Origin: G965197405 sp965197405
GTDB lineage: Bacteria > Chloroflexota > Dehalococcoidia > Lucifugimonadales > JAGWBF01
NCBI GenBank assembly: GCA_965197405.1
Contig: OZ240206.1
Location: 682,001-746,000, forward strand
DNA: 64,000 nt
Reading direction: 5' to 3'
Shown here: piece after piece, positions 17,693 to 27,552 of the stretch
Layout of the letters: each line of letters begins with the position of its first letter
Numbering within the stretch: position 1 is the first letter of the stretch
The notes under the pieces: generated by a model
The model's database searches: none
What the model saw: the letters and a program-made list of their open reading frames with translations, nothing else
Told to the model about the DNA's origin: nothing
Program-made: the position numbers and the translations under genes

Positions 17693-19981
17693 TTATCTTC
17701 CTTCCTTCTTCCAGGAGGCTTCCAGTACCTTTCCGGGACTCATGGGCAGCTCTGTCAGCCGGACTCCAATGGCGTCGTAGATGGCATTGGCGATGGCGGC
17801 CATGGGCGGCACGATGGGGACTTCGCCCACGCCTCGCGCCCCGTAGGGATGGCCGGGATTCGCTACTTCAACGATAACAGTATCTATCATGGGGAGGTCC
17901 AGGCTGGTGGGCATTCGATAGTCGAGGAGGCTGGAGTTCATCATCTGTCCACTGTCGTTGAAGAAGTACTCTTCGTTCAAAGCCCAGCCGATACCCTGGA
18001 CCACGCCGCCCTGCATCTGCCCTTCCACGTAGCTGGGGTGAATGGCCTTGCCGGCGTCCTGGGTGGCCGTGTAGCGGAGTATGTCCACCTTGCCCGTCTC
18101 CGGGTCCACTTCCACGTCAACGATGTGGGTGGCAAAGGTGTTGCCCACGCCCTTCGGGTCAACACTGGAAGTCCCGATAATCGTGCCACCCCTTGAGAAG
18201 GGGGTCGCGAACTGGCCGGCCACCTCTTTGAAGGTCATGCTCAGCTGTGGGTCCGAGCGGTGGTAGAGCGCGCCGTCCCTGTATTCGACGTTCTCCGCCG
18301 GCGTGTCCCAGACCTGGGCTACCCGCTCGATCATCTTCCTTTTTACCTCCTCGGCGGCCTCGATGGCGGCCCAACCGGTGGCGAAGGCCGTGCGGCTGCC
18401 GCCGGTGACCGCGGTGAACCCGATGGAGTCGGTATCCACCACCGTGGGCTTGACATCCTCATAAGGGATTCCCAGGGTTTCCGCCGCCTGCATGGCGATG
18501 GCCGCCCGGGTGCCGCCGATGTCCACCGAACCCTCGACGAGGTTCACAGTGCCGTTGGCATTCACGCTCATGGTGACGCTGGACTGGAACCCCACGTTGA
18601 ACCAGAACCCGGAGGCCACGCCCCGGCCGCGATACTTGCCCTCCACAGGGGTCTTGTAGTGCTCGTGGTCCTTGGAGGCCTGCAAGCATTCCTGATGGCC
18701 CACACGACCATAGACGGGTCCCTCAACACGGCGTGACCCCTCTTTGGAGGCGTTGAGAAGACGAAACTCGACGGGGTCCATGCCCAGCTTCCGGCAAATC
18801 TCGTCCACCACCTGCTCCACCGCAAAGGCCGCCTGGGGAGCGCCGGGGGCGCGGTAGGCTGCCGTCTTGGGCTTGTTCAACACCACATCGTAGCCGTCGG
18901 CCTTGCCATTGGGGTAGTCATAGCAGGCGAAGGCGCACATGACGGCCTGGCTCACGGAGGAGCCGGGATAGGCCCCGGCCTCAAGGGCGAATGCCCCCTC
19001 ACAAGCGGTGATCTTCCCGTCTTTGGTAGCCCCCATCTTGACCTTCATCCAGGACCCAGGGGCCGGGCCGGAGGACTCGAAGACCTCGGCCCTGGTCATG
19101 ATTAGCTTGACGGGCAGACCGGCCTTCCTGGAGAGCAACGCAGCTACCGGCTCCAGATAGATGACAATCTTACCACCGAAGCCGCCCCCGATTTCCGAGG
19201 GGGTGACTTTGATCTTCGAGATGGGATGCCGCAGGACTTCCGAGACGGAGTCCCGGACCATGAATGGAGCCTGGGTGCAGTCCCAGATGTCCAGCTGCCC
19301 GTCCTTCTTCCAGAAGGCGGTGGAGGCGTGGGGCTCGATATAGCCCTGGTGCACCGAGGCCGTTTCATACTCGTGCTCCACTATGACGTCGGCCTCGGAA
19401 AAGCCCTTGTCAATATCACCCATCTCGAACCTGAAATGGGTGGCGATATTGCTGGGCTTGTCGCCGGTCTCACCCAACTCGCTGGTGTGGAGGTCCTCGT
19501 GAAGCAGGGAGGCGTCTTCCTTCATAGCCTCACGTACCGTCATGGACGGGGGCAGCACCTCGTACTCGACCTTGATGAGGTTAACCGCCTCCTCCGCCGC
19601 GTGGGGGTCCATGGCAGCCACGGCGGCAACGGGGTGTCCCTTATAGAGCACCTTATCGCTGGCCAGGATATTATCGCTCTGGAACTTGAACTTCCGGTAG
19701 CCGTCGCCCAACTCTTCTTTGGATGCGGACGCGAAGGGCAGGTCCTTTCCTGTCACCACGGCCTTGACGCCGGGGTAGGCTTCAGCCTGGCTCGTGTCTA
19801 TGGACTTGATTCTGGCGTGAGCGTGAGGACTCCGGAGCACCTTGCCGTGAAGCAGTCCGGTAAGCTGGATGTCCGCGCCATACTGGGCGCGTCCGGTGAC
19901 TTTATCCTCGCCGTCGGGCCGGACGGGTCGCTTCCCGACGACATTGTACTCGACCTGGGACAGCACTATGTTAGAAGCCAT
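17693..19981 (-). CDS. Xanthine-dehydrogenase-family molybdopterin-binding subunit (orphan large subunit)
   Basis: A 762-residue Mo-binding large subunit of the xanthine dehydrogenase/CO dehydrogenase superfamily, which hydroxylates carbon centres using water. It has the N-terminal a/b hammerhead domain (KVTGRAQYGADIQLTGLLHGK) and the Mo-cofactor domains with SEIGGGFGGK, AAYRAPGAPQAAFA and the catalytic-glutamate segment ARGVGEVPIVPP near the C-terminus. It lacks the AYxCSFR loop of form I CO dehydrogenase, so CO oxidation is unlikely. No FeS or FAD subunit gene is next to it; only the MoaD-like gene follows. It is about two-thirds identical by eye in many blocks to the large subunit at 24753-27068. 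Confidence 0.9.
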   Translation of the reverse strand: MASNIVLSQVEYNVVGKRPVRPDGEDKVTGRAQYGADIQLTGLLHGKVLRSPHAHARIKSIDTSQAEAYPGVKAVVTGKDLPFASASKEELGDGYRKFKFQSDNILASDKVLYKGHPVAAVAAMDPHAAEEAVNLIKVEYEVLPPSMTVREAMKEDASLLHEDLHTSELGETGDKPSNIATHFRFEMGDIDKGFSEADVIVEHEYETASVHQGYIEPHASTAFWKKDGQLDIWDCTQAPFMVRDSVSEVLRHPISKIKVTPSEIGGGFGGKIVIYLEPVAALLSRKAGLPVKLIMTRAEVFESSGPAPGSWMKVKMGATKDGKITACEGAFALEAGAYPGSSVSQAVMCAFACYDYPNGKADGYDVVLNKPKTAAYRAPGAPQAAFAVEQVVDEICRKLGMDPVEFRLLNASKEGSRRVEGPVYGRVGHQECLQASKDHEHYKTPVEGKYRGRGVASGFWFNVGFQSSVTMSVNANGTVNLVEGSVDIGGTRAAIAMQAAETLGIPYEDVKPTVVDTDSIGFTAVTGGSRTAFATGWAAIEAAEEVKRKMIERVAQVWDTPAENVEYRDGALYHRSDPQLSMTFKEVAGQFATPFSRGGTIIGTSSVDPKGVGNTFATHIVDVEVDPETGKVDILRYTATQDAGKAIHPSYVEGQMQGGVVQGIGWALNEEYFFNDSGQMMNSSLLDYRMPTSLDLPMIDTVIVEVANPGHPYGARGVGEVPIVPPMAAIANAIYDAIGVRLTELPMSPGKVLEASWKKEGR

Positions 19982-20179
19982 TATCGTTCCACCTTCCTTC
20001 TTCCTTAACTTAGTTATATCCAGAACCCAAGCGCGCCATCACATCCAGCGTAGCCGGAGGGGGCGCTGCCGTCGCGGATGAGTTTCTCTCAGGAAATTAT
20101 AACACCAGGCGCAAGGGATTGCACCGCTATGCCAGCGCCATCTTTCACTCCCCCGAAAATAGCCTGTAACTCCCTATAC

Positions 20180-20455
20180 GATTACTCATAGGAATCACTA
20201 TGGCCTTGTGAGGCCACATAAGGGGATGAAAGCCCTATTTTCATGGTAATCACTATGGCCTTGCCAGGCCGCATCAAGGGGGATGAAAATGGCGGCTGGA
20301 CTCCCCCGTCGTCACTCCCCTGCTTTCGCAGGGGCAGGCTCCACGAAAGTGGGATTCCAGGGACCCGGGGGCTGTGGATACCCGTTCCCCGTTTTCACGG
20401 GGACAAGCTTCACGGGTATGACGAAGGGTATTTTCATGGTAATGGCGGGGGGTTC
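20180..20455. repeat. Dispersed intergenic repeat, family B, copy 1
   Basis: The 470-base gap between the large-subunit gene and recQ holds a tandemly repeated ATCACTATGGCCTTG..AGGCC(A/G)CAT unit (near 20195 and 20250), then the block TACCCGTTCCCCGTTTTCACGGGGACAAGCTTC with GACGAAGGGTATTTTCATGGTAATG. The same blocks recur at 51225-51385. Local hairpins are present (GTTTTCACGGGGAC region). No gene is visible. Confidence 0.75.
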
Positions 20456-20458
20456 AAT

Positions 20459-22663
20459 TCATTGCTGGTCTGTCAGCCGGCCGGTCTCCCACAAGTAAAG
20501 CCGCGCCAGCCTAAGCTCATCGTAGGCAAAGGCCCCGCCCAGGTGGTCCATAACGGGCGCCAGGAATTGGCTGCCGCATTCCAGGAATGCAGCTTCTATC
20601 TTCGCCATGTATTCCGGCGGGGGAAGCAGGTGGACCAGGTCGAGGTTTTCCCGGGCCATTGCCAAGTGCTCCAGGTGGTTGACGATGGTCGTTTCGGCCA
20701 GGCCGCGATGTTGAGCAATCTCACTGATGGGCAGCTTTTGCAGAAGAAGCTGCTTGGTCGCATCGTAGGTTGACCCTTTGCGCTGCACCGAGCGAGTCCT
20801 ATCCCGGCTTTCTTCACGGTCTCTTTCCCTGCGACGGGCTGGAATATTCCGTTCCGGCAGGTCGTTGGCGCGGGCGTAGTCCGTGATTGCGGCCAGAAAT
20901 TCATCGCTGAATTGTTCCAGCTTGGCCTTGCCTACCCCGGAGATGCGCGAGAAACTCACCCGGCTTTGGGGGAAATAGACCGCCATCTGCTGGAGGGCGG
21001 CATCTCCGAAAATGACGTAGGGCGGCACATTCCTTTCGTCCGCCATCCTCTTCCGCAGAGTACGCAGTCGCTCAAAAAGGGCCCGGTCGTACTCCGGGGC
21101 TGCGGCATCGTGGGCCGGGGCGACCTCGGGGCCGGACATGGGCCTGGCGAGGGTCAGTCTTTCCCGTTGGCGCAGGAATGACCGCCCCGACTGGCTCACC
21201 GCAAGGGTTTGATACTCGCCTTCGCTTTTTACCAGCAGTCCTTTCGCCGACAATAGGCCAACAATCTGCTTGAGTTCGTCGGCAGAGAAGTCCGGCGCGA
21301 TGCCGTGTACGCTGAGCCGGTCATGGCCTTGAGCCAGGACTCGCTTGGTTTTTTCTCCCTTCAAAACCCCGACGACGTGATTGGCCCCGAACCGTTCGCC
21401 GGTGCGGATTACAGCGGAGAGAATCTTCTGGGCGATTTCAGTGGCATCGAACTCCTCTTTGTCGCTCAGGCAGAAGTCGCACCCGCCGCAATTTTCCTCC
21501 TCCCATTGCTCTCCGAAATACTCCAGGATGAACCGCCGCCGGCAGGTGTGCAGCTCGCAGAACTCTATCATCTGGACCAGCTTTTGCCGGGCGTTTCCCC
21601 GCTCGGCGTCGTTCTCTATCCGGTCTATGAAGTAGTCCTGCTTGAACTTGTCGCCGAAGGAGTAAAAGAGAACGCAATCGCTGGGCAGCCCGTCCCGTCC
21701 GGCCCGGCCCGTCTCCTGGTAATACCCCTCCAGGGATTTGGGCAGGGCGTAATGAACGACCAGGCGAATGTCCGGCTTGTCTATGCCCATGCCGAAGGCG
21801 ATGGTGGCGACGATGATGGGCACCCGGTCGCGGATGAACTTCTCTTGGGTCTCGATTCGCACCGGATTATCCAGACCGGCGTGGTAGGGCAGAGCCTTGA
21901 ACCCCTGGGCGTTCAGGTCGGCGGCCAGGGCCTCGGTGTCTTTGCGGGAGAAGCAGTAGATGATGGCCGGCTGGTCACGGTGCTTCCGGAGCAGGGCCAA
22001 CAGGCTGGTGAAGGCGCTATCTTTGGGCTGTACCAGGTAGGCGAGGTTGGCCCGGTTGAAGCTGGAGATGAAAGTGCGCCCATCCTGGAGGGAAAGCTGG
22101 CCTATAATATCTTCCCGCACCCGCTCCGTGGCGGTGGCGGTAAGGGCGATTACCGGGGTTTGTGGAAAATCCTGCCGCAGCATCTTCAAGTTGCGGTAGT
22201 CCGGGCGAAACTCGTGGCCCCATTCGGAAATGCAGTGGGCTTCGTCAATCGCGATGAGGCTGATGTTCAGGGCACATAAGAAGTCTCGGAAGGCGGACAG
22301 GGCCAGGCGTTCCGGGGCCAGGTAAAGGATTTTGGTTCCTCCCCGCCGGGCCTGGGTCTGCACACGGGCGATTTCCGAAGCGGTGAGGGAGCTATTGATG
22401 AACTCCGCCGGGATGCCGTTGGCTTTGAGGCCGTCCACCTGGTCTTTCATCAGGGCAATGAGAGGCGAGATTACCAGGGTCAGGCCGTCGAGGCACAGAG
22501 CGGGTAGCTGGTAGCACAGGGACTTGCCCCCGCCGGTGGGCATCAACACCAGGGTATCGCTGCCGGCGAGCACGTTGGCGATGATCTGCTCTTGGAGAGG
22601 GCGAAAGTGGTCGTACCCGAAGCGAGTCTTGAGTATGCGAAGGGGGTCTCCGGCATTGAGCAT
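20459..22663 (-). CDS. recQ: ATP-dependent DNA helicase RecQ
   Basis: RecQ unwinds DNA 3' to 5' during recombination and fork repair. The 734-residue product has Walker A MPTGGGKSLCYQLPA, DEAHCISEWGHEFRPDYRNL, the SFNRANL and ATIAFGMGIDKPD helicase motifs, QETGRAGRDG, the zinc-binding RQC region (CRRRFILEYFGE...CGGCDFC), and an HRDC domain (VPPYVIFGDAALQQMA). A C-terminal tail of about 100 residues with ATKQLLLQKLPISEIAQHRG resembles the extra helix-turn-helix found in some Gram-positive RecQ proteins. It is monocistronic by position. Confidence 0.96.
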   Translation of the reverse strand: MLNAGDPLRILKTRFGYDHFRPLQEQIIANVLAGSDTLVLMPTGGGKSLCYQLPALCLDGLTLVISPLIALMKDQVDGLKANGIPAEFINSSLTASEIARVQTQARRGGTKILYLAPERLALSAFRDFLCALNISLIAIDEAHCISEWGHEFRPDYRNLKMLRQDFPQTPVIALTATATERVREDIIGQLSLQDGRTFISSFNRANLAYLVQPKDSAFTSLLALLRKHRDQPAIIYCFSRKDTEALAADLNAQGFKALPYHAGLDNPVRIETQEKFIRDRVPIIVATIAFGMGIDKPDIRLVVHYALPKSLEGYYQETGRAGRDGLPSDCVLFYSFGDKFKQDYFIDRIENDAERGNARQKLVQMIEFCELHTCRRRFILEYFGEQWEEENCGGCDFCLSDKEEFDATEIAQKILSAVIRTGERFGANHVVGVLKGEKTKRVLAQGHDRLSVHGIAPDFSADELKQIVGLLSAKGLLVKSEGEYQTLAVSQSGRSFLRQRERLTLARPMSGPEVAPAHDAAAPEYDRALFERLRTLRKRMADERNVPPYVIFGDAALQQMAVYFPQSRVSFSRISGVGKAKLEQFSDEFLAAITDYARANDLPERNIPARRRERDREESRDRTRSVQRKGSTYDATKQLLLQKLPISEIAQHRGLAETTIVNHLEHLAMARENLDLVHLLPPPEYMAKIEAAFLECGSQFLAPVMDHLGGAFAYDELRLARLYLWETGRLTDQQ

Positions 22664-22790
22664 GGGCGGATTGTATCATGCTACGGCATGGTGACGAAAT
22701 GCAGCGTCGCGGCCGTTTTCGTCTCTCATACGCGGCCCGGCCCGCCTGCGACAGGCAGGCCGAGGCCGACGCAATTCCCCAAAACCGGAT

Positions 22791-23312
22791 TCAAGATAGG
22801 CGGTCCAGCACCCCCCTCACCAGCTCGACGAAGGGCCTGGGACCGAGGCGGCAAACGGTTAGCCCGTCGAGGGAAGCCAGGTCCAGGGTCTTCTCGCCCT
22901 TGTCAGCCGCTCCTTCCACTCCGGCCAGTATCTCGCTCCAACGGCGGTCGTCGTCGCTTCCATTGGCTCCGGCCGGGGGAGCAAGGTAGACGGTCGTGGC
23001 GGACGGGCTATCAAACAGCGCCAGCAACGGGATAGCCCCGGCATCCAACCCCAACTCCGCCAGTAGCCCTTTCACCGTACTGGAGACGCCATGCTGTCCG
23101 AAGATTACCAGGTGATGGAAGGCAGCGGCGCGGGCTTCATAGCTGGAGCGGAACTGCCGGAAGACGTCGTGGGCGCTCTTGTCGTCGGCGGACACCAGGA
23201 ACATGGCGTGGGCCGGGAATGAGTCCACTTCACCGGCGGACAGGCCATTGTACCACCGGGTGAGTTTATCGAAGTCGTGACTGTCGGCGCGACTGGTCAT
23301 CCTGAAATCCAT
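22791..23312 (-). CDS. Hypothetical protein, 173 aa
   Basis: A soluble-looking protein with mixed alpha/beta pattern (FPAHAMFLVSADD, AFHHLVIFGQHG, IPLLALFD, TTVYLAP). I recognise no family. The reading frame has the same base composition as its neighbours and is bounded by recQ downstream and a terminator hairpin upstream, so it is probably real and transcribed alone. Confidence 0.5.
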   Translation of the reverse strand: MDFRMTSRADSHDFDKLTRWYNGLSAGEVDSFPAHAMFLVSADDKSAHDVFRQFRSSYEARAAAFHHLVIFGQHGVSSTVKGLLAELGLDAGAIPLLALFDSPSATTVYLAPPAGANGSDDDRRWSEILAGVEGAADKGEKTLDLASLDGLTVCRLGPRPFVELVRGVLDRLS

Positions 23313-23338
23313 CCTTGCCTTTGTGAGCCATAGACTGA

Positions 23339-23368
23339 GGCGGGTACTCTACTGTGGGAGTACCCGCC
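23339..23368 (-). terminator. Hairpin terminator after the amidohydrolase gene
   Basis: GGCGGGTACTC (23339-23349) pairs exactly with GAGTACCCGCC (23358-23368) across an 8-base loop. It lies 48 bases beyond the end of the minus-strand amidohydrolase gene. Confidence 0.65.
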
Positions 23369-23415
23369 TTGGTCAGCGTATCAGTATGAAGAGATGGGGA
23401 GGAGCCTCCGAACAC

Positions 23416-24546
23416 CTAGTTCAGATGGTATATCCTGGCTATGTTCTGGCCGGCGATTTTGGCCTTCTCCTCCTCCGTGCAATCGGCCAGGACTTCCTCG
23501 ATAATCTGGCGGCTCCTCGGGAAGGTGGACTCAGGGTGGGGATAGTCCGAACCCCAAGCCAGGTTATCCACGCCTATGATGTGGCGGTCCCTTACGCCCA
23601 AGCCGTCTTCCTGGAAGGCGAGGGTCACGTTGCGGTGGAAGTAGTCGCTGGGCAGCACGCCCTCTTCCTTGAAGGTGTACCAGGCTCCCGTGGGAGGCCT
23701 CTGGGTGTAGTTATAGTCCAGTCGGTCCAGGAAGTGGGGCGCCCAGGACAGCTCCATCTCCACCGAGATTACCCGCAGGTCGGGATAGCGCTCGAATACG
23801 CCGTTGAAGATCATGTTGGCAAGGGACATCCGGACCCAGTAGTCAACGTTGGTGAATCCCGCTGCGCCGAAGGCCTCGATGTCCACGGCAGGCCCGCCCG
23901 GGACCCAGCGATTGGTGGCGATATGGAGGCTGAGGGGCATCCCCAGGTCCTGAGCGGCAGCCCAGAGGGGTTCGTACTCGGGCGAGGCATAGGACCTGTC
24001 CTCCGGGGGGTATACGGTAATCATGGCCCCCACGAGGCCCATCTTGTGGCAGCGCTCCATCTCTTTGATGCCCACCTGCACGTCGTCTATGTTGAGGGCG
24101 GCAACGCCCTTGAGCCGGTTGGGGACGGCTTTGCAAAACTCGGCAATCCAGTCGTTATACGCTTTGAATACGGCCGTCAGGAGCTCGCCGTCCGGCACGC
24201 CATACAGCAGAAGGCCGTTGGTGGGATAGAGTATCCCTACGTCAATCCCGTCGAGGTCCATGTCTTTCACATGCTCTTCGGGGATGTAGCCGCCGGGCCT
24301 TATCTGGTCCGACGCGCCCGCGAAGCTCAGGTTTTCCGGGTTCTCGAACCTCTTGCCCGCCTGGCCTCCTCCGGAAGCGCCGCTCGTACCCTTCAGGCCG
24401 TCGCATATCCACCAGTCGCTGTTGTCTTCCTCGCGGTGGACCATGCGCGGTGCCCGGTCCCTATATTTGGGCTCAACCCTCTTCTCCCAAAGGTCCGCTG
24501 GCTCAAAAATATGGGAGTCCGACGATATGACTCTGTAATTAGCCAT
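23416..24546 (-). CDS. Amidohydrolase-2 family protein (paralogue 1)
   Basis: A 376-residue TIM-barrel amidohydrolase of the ACMSD-like group, metal-dependent hydrolases or decarboxylases acting on small organic acids. It begins MANYRVISSDSHIFEPADLW and has KGVAALNIDD, LSLHIATNRW, ELSWAPHFLDRLDYNY and the C-terminal GVDNLAWGSDYPHPESTFP with the conserved Asp/His. It is clearly paralogous to the proteins at 48397 and 49860. It lies between the two molybdenum hydroxylase loci, which hints at a shared catabolic role, but the substrate is unknown. Confidence 0.88.
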   Translation of the reverse strand: MANYRVISSDSHIFEPADLWEKRVEPKYRDRAPRMVHREEDNSDWWICDGLKGTSGASGGGQAGKRFENPENLSFAGASDQIRPGGYIPEEHVKDMDLDGIDVGILYPTNGLLLYGVPDGELLTAVFKAYNDWIAEFCKAVPNRLKGVAALNIDDVQVGIKEMERCHKMGLVGAMITVYPPEDRSYASPEYEPLWAAAQDLGMPLSLHIATNRWVPGGPAVDIEAFGAAGFTNVDYWVRMSLANMIFNGVFERYPDLRVISVEMELSWAPHFLDRLDYNYTQRPPTGAWYTFKEEGVLPSDYFHRNVTLAFQEDGLGVRDRHIIGVDNLAWGSDYPHPESTFPRSRQIIEEVLADCTEEEKAKIAGQNIARIYHLN

Positions 24547-24752
24547 AGCTAACCCTCCTGTGCTTTATTATGTAAGTTGGCCCCCTTAGCCTGTATTTAT
24601 ACTACAGGGTCTAGGACGTGTCAAGACATATCTCCAGGTAAGAACATCACACGTCCACTGAATACGTAATGTTCCCCTTTACCGGTTATGGCATCGGGAT
24701 GATGACTCACCCCCAGAGCCTATACGGACGCGGCGCGCCCGCAGCCCTGCCG

Positions 24753-27068
24753 CTATGCCTTGTCCTTCTCCCACAGGGCTTCAAGGATGTTGCCGGGCGA
24801 CATGGGCAGCCTGGTCATCCTCGTACCAATCGCCTGGTTTATGGCGTTGGCTATGGCGGCCATCGGGGGCACAATGGGCACTTCCCCCACCCCGCGCACG
24901 CCGTAGGGATGGCCGGGATTCGCCACCTCCACTATGACGGTGTCTATCATCGGCAGGTCCAGGCTCGTGGGCATGCGATAGTCGAGGAAGGTGGGGTTGG
25001 CCATCTCGCCATTTTCGTTGAATACGTACTCCTCGTTCAGCGCCCAGCCGATGCCCTGGACTGCTCCGCCCTGCATCTGTCCCTCCACGTAGCCGGGATG
25101 GACGGCTTTCCCGGCATCCTGCAGCGCGGTGTAGCGCAGAATGTCCACCTTGCCAGTCTCCGGGTCCACCTCCACGTCCACGATATGAAGGGCGAAGGCC
25201 ACCCCCACGCCTCGGGGGTCCACGTTGGCCCGCCCGACGATGGGGCCTCCGGTGCCGTTCAGCATTCCCGCCAGCTGCTTGAATGTGAAACGCAGCTCCG
25301 GGTCGGACTTATGGGCAATGACGCCGTCGGTGTAGTCCACATCCTCGGGGGAAACGTCCCATACCCTGGCGGCCCGCTCCACTATCTGGCGCCTCACGTC
25401 CTGAGCCGCCTCGTAAGAGGCCCATCCGGTCTTGAAGGCGACTCCGCTTCCGCCGGTCATGGAGGTGTAGCCCACCACGCTGGTGTCTCCCACCAATGGC
25501 TGGATGTCTTCGGCGGCGATGCCCAGCACTTCCGCCACATGCATAGCCGCGACCGCCCTGGAGCCTCCGATGTCCACCGAGCCTTCGACCAGGTTGACGG
25601 TCCCGTCGGCGTTCACGCTGGCCGTGGCGCTGGAGGGACCCGCGTTGTTGAACCAGAAGCCACTGGCGACGCCCCGTCCACGGTTGGGACCCTCCAGGGG
25701 CGCGGAGTAGTGCTCATGCTCCTTGGCAGCCTGAATCATCTCCAGGTTGCCTATGCGGGGGAACATGGGGCCGGTGACTCGCCGTGTACCTTCCTTCGCT
25801 CCGTTGAGGGAACGAAATTCCAGGGGGTCCATGCCAATCTTTTCGCATATCTCGTCAATGACGGTCTCGGCGGCGAAGGCGGCGGCAGGGGCGCCGGGCG
25901 CCCTGTAGGCGGCCGTCTTGGGCTTGTTCAACACCACGTCGTACCCCTCTATACGAGCGTTTGGGATGTCGTAGGGGCCAAAGATGCACTGGCAGCCGGG
26001 GTTCACGGGCGACCCGGGAAAGGCGCCTGCCTCATAGGCCAGGTGGGCTTCCGCCGCAGTGATACGCCCCTCTTTGGTGGCGCCCATCTTCACCCTCATG
26101 TAGCTGCCGGAAGTGGGGCCGCTCCCCTCGAATACCTCGGTCCGGCTCATGGATAGCTTCACCGGTTGCCCGGTCTTCCTGGAGAGAAGAGCGGCGACAG
26201 GCTCCAGGTATACGAGGGTTTTCCCTCCAAAGCCACCCCCAATCTCCATGGGAATAGCCCTGACCTTCGAGACGGGGATGCCAAGGATGTTGGCCGTCTG
26301 GTCCCTTACGTTGAAATGTCCCTGGCTGCTGGACCAGAGGGTGAGGTTGCCATCGGCGCTCCAGAGGGCCGTGGCGGTGTGGGGTTCGATGTAGCCCTGG
26401 TGAACGGACGCCGTGTTGTACTCGCGCTCGACGACGACGTCGGCCTCCTGGAACCCCTTCTCCAGGTCGCCCGCCTCGAACACGAAGTGGTTGGCTATGT
26501 TGCTGCCCTCGTCGCCATCATCTTCTTCGGAGCGCAGACCTCCCGGCCGTATAGCGGGGTTCGAGAGCGTCATCAGCCTCTTGTGGAGTACGGGGGCGTC
26601 TTTCTTCATGGCGTCCAGCACGTTCATAACGGAGGGAAGGACCTCGTACTCGACGTCTATGAGGGACAGGGCCTCCTCGGCTATGTGGGGGCTGGCCGCA
26701 GCCACGGCAGCCACGGCGTGGCCCTTGTACAGGGCTTTGTCGGATGCCAGGCAGTTGTTGCTCAGGAACTTGGGGTTCACCATCGCCCCTTCGCTCAGGT
26801 CGGAGACCTTGCCGGTGGGCTGGGAAAGCTCTGCCGAGGTCACTACCGCCTTCACGCCCGGCAGGGCGAGGGCGCGAGTGGCGTCAATGGACTTGATACG
26901 CGCGTGGGCGTGGGGACTTCGAAGCACCCTGGCATGAAGGAGGTCGGGGAACTGGAGGTCAGCGCCATACTGGGCACGGCCCGTCACCTTGTCCGTCCCG
27001 TCATGACGAATCGGCCTGGTGCCCACCACGTTGTATTCCTGGGTGGATAGCACTATGTTGGAGGTCAT
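24753..27068 (-). CDS. Xanthine-dehydrogenase-family molybdopterin-binding large subunit
   Basis: This 771-residue Mo-binding subunit carries the catalytic site of a three-subunit hydroxylase. It has the hammerhead domain at the N-terminus (RAQYGADLQFPDLLHARVLRS), GGGFGGKTLVYLEPVAA, AAYRAPGAPAAAFAAE and VRGVGEVPIVPPMAAIANAI with the active-site glutamate. It lies 6 bases after the FeS subunit gene and ends the operon FAD-FeS-Mo (order as in coxMSL). The loop is AYRAPG, unlike form I CO dehydrogenase, so an organic substrate is expected (inference). Confidence 0.93.
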   Translation of the reverse strand: MTSNIVLSTQEYNVVGTRPIRHDGTDKVTGRAQYGADLQFPDLLHARVLRSPHAHARIKSIDATRALALPGVKAVVTSAELSQPTGKVSDLSEGAMVNPKFLSNNCLASDKALYKGHAVAAVAAASPHIAEEALSLIDVEYEVLPSVMNVLDAMKKDAPVLHKRLMTLSNPAIRPGGLRSEEDDGDEGSNIANHFVFEAGDLEKGFQEADVVVEREYNTASVHQGYIEPHTATALWSADGNLTLWSSSQGHFNVRDQTANILGIPVSKVRAIPMEIGGGFGGKTLVYLEPVAALLSRKTGQPVKLSMSRTEVFEGSGPTSGSYMRVKMGATKEGRITAAEAHLAYEAGAFPGSPVNPGCQCIFGPYDIPNARIEGYDVVLNKPKTAAYRAPGAPAAAFAAETVIDEICEKIGMDPLEFRSLNGAKEGTRRVTGPMFPRIGNLEMIQAAKEHEHYSAPLEGPNRGRGVASGFWFNNAGPSSATASVNADGTVNLVEGSVDIGGSRAVAAMHVAEVLGIAAEDIQPLVGDTSVVGYTSMTGGSGVAFKTGWASYEAAQDVRRQIVERAARVWDVSPEDVDYTDGVIAHKSDPELRFTFKQLAGMLNGTGGPIVGRANVDPRGVGVAFALHIVDVEVDPETGKVDILRYTALQDAGKAVHPGYVEGQMQGGAVQGIGWALNEEYVFNENGEMANPTFLDYRMPTSLDLPMIDTVIVEVANPGHPYGVRGVGEVPIVPPMAAIANAINQAIGTRMTRLPMSPGNILEALWEKDKA

Positions 27069-27074
27069 CGCGTG

Positions 27075-27548
27075 CTACCTCCCTCTTTGGGCTGCGTCGA
27101 GGACTGCTCTCACGATTTTGTCATAGCCCGTGCAGCGGCAAAGGTTGCCTGCCAGCCAGTGGCGAACGCGGTACTCGGAGGGGTTGGGTTCCTGGTCCAG
27201 GAGCGCCTTCGCTGCCACGATGAACCCGGGGGTGCATATCCCGCACTGGAGGGCCGCGTTCTCCAGGAACGCGTCCTGTATGGGATGAAGGCCATCGGCG
27301 TCGGCAACGCCCTCAATCGTGGTGATCTCTTTGCCCTGGGCCTCCACACCGAGGACGCAGCAAGAGTCCACTATCCGGCCATCGAACATGACGGTGCAAG
27401 CGCCGCAGTTGCCGTCGTTGCAGCCCTCTTTTGTACCCGTCAAGCCGAGCACATCTCGCAGCACCTCAAGGAGGCTCTGGCGAGATTCGCAGAGGAACTC
27501 GACCTCTTCCCCGTTAATCCGAGTCTGTACATGGACCTTTCCTGCCAT
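27075..27548 (-). CDS. (2Fe-2S)-binding small subunit of a molybdenum hydroxylase
   Basis: A 157-residue electron-transfer subunit. The N-terminal ferredoxin-like domain binds one [2Fe-2S] cluster through CNDGNCGAC...CC, and the C-terminal helical domain binds the second through QCGICTPG and LCRCTGYDKI. This is the standard CoxS/XdhC-like architecture. It starts 4 bases after the FAD subunit gene and ends 6 bases before the large subunit, so the three are co-translated. Confidence 0.95.
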   Translation of the reverse strand: MAGKVHVQTRINGEEVEFLCESRQSLLEVLRDVLGLTGTKEGCNDGNCGACTVMFDGRIVDSCCVLGVEAQGKEITTIEGVADADGLHPIQDAFLENAALQCGICTPGFIVAAKALLDQEPNPSEYRVRHWLAGNLCRCTGYDKIVRAVLDAAQRGR

Positions 27549-27552
27549 TCTT

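Noticed and set aside
17693..19981. Calling the large subunit aerobic CO dehydrogenase (coxL)
   Set aside because: The active-site loop is AYRAPGAP, not the AYxCSFR loop of form I CO dehydrogenases.
24669..26156. Long plus-strand frame of 495 codons opposite the Mo hydroxylase subunit
   Set aside because: Mirror of codon bias in the opposite strand; similar shadows occur opposite the other large subunit. No ribosome binding site or family motif.
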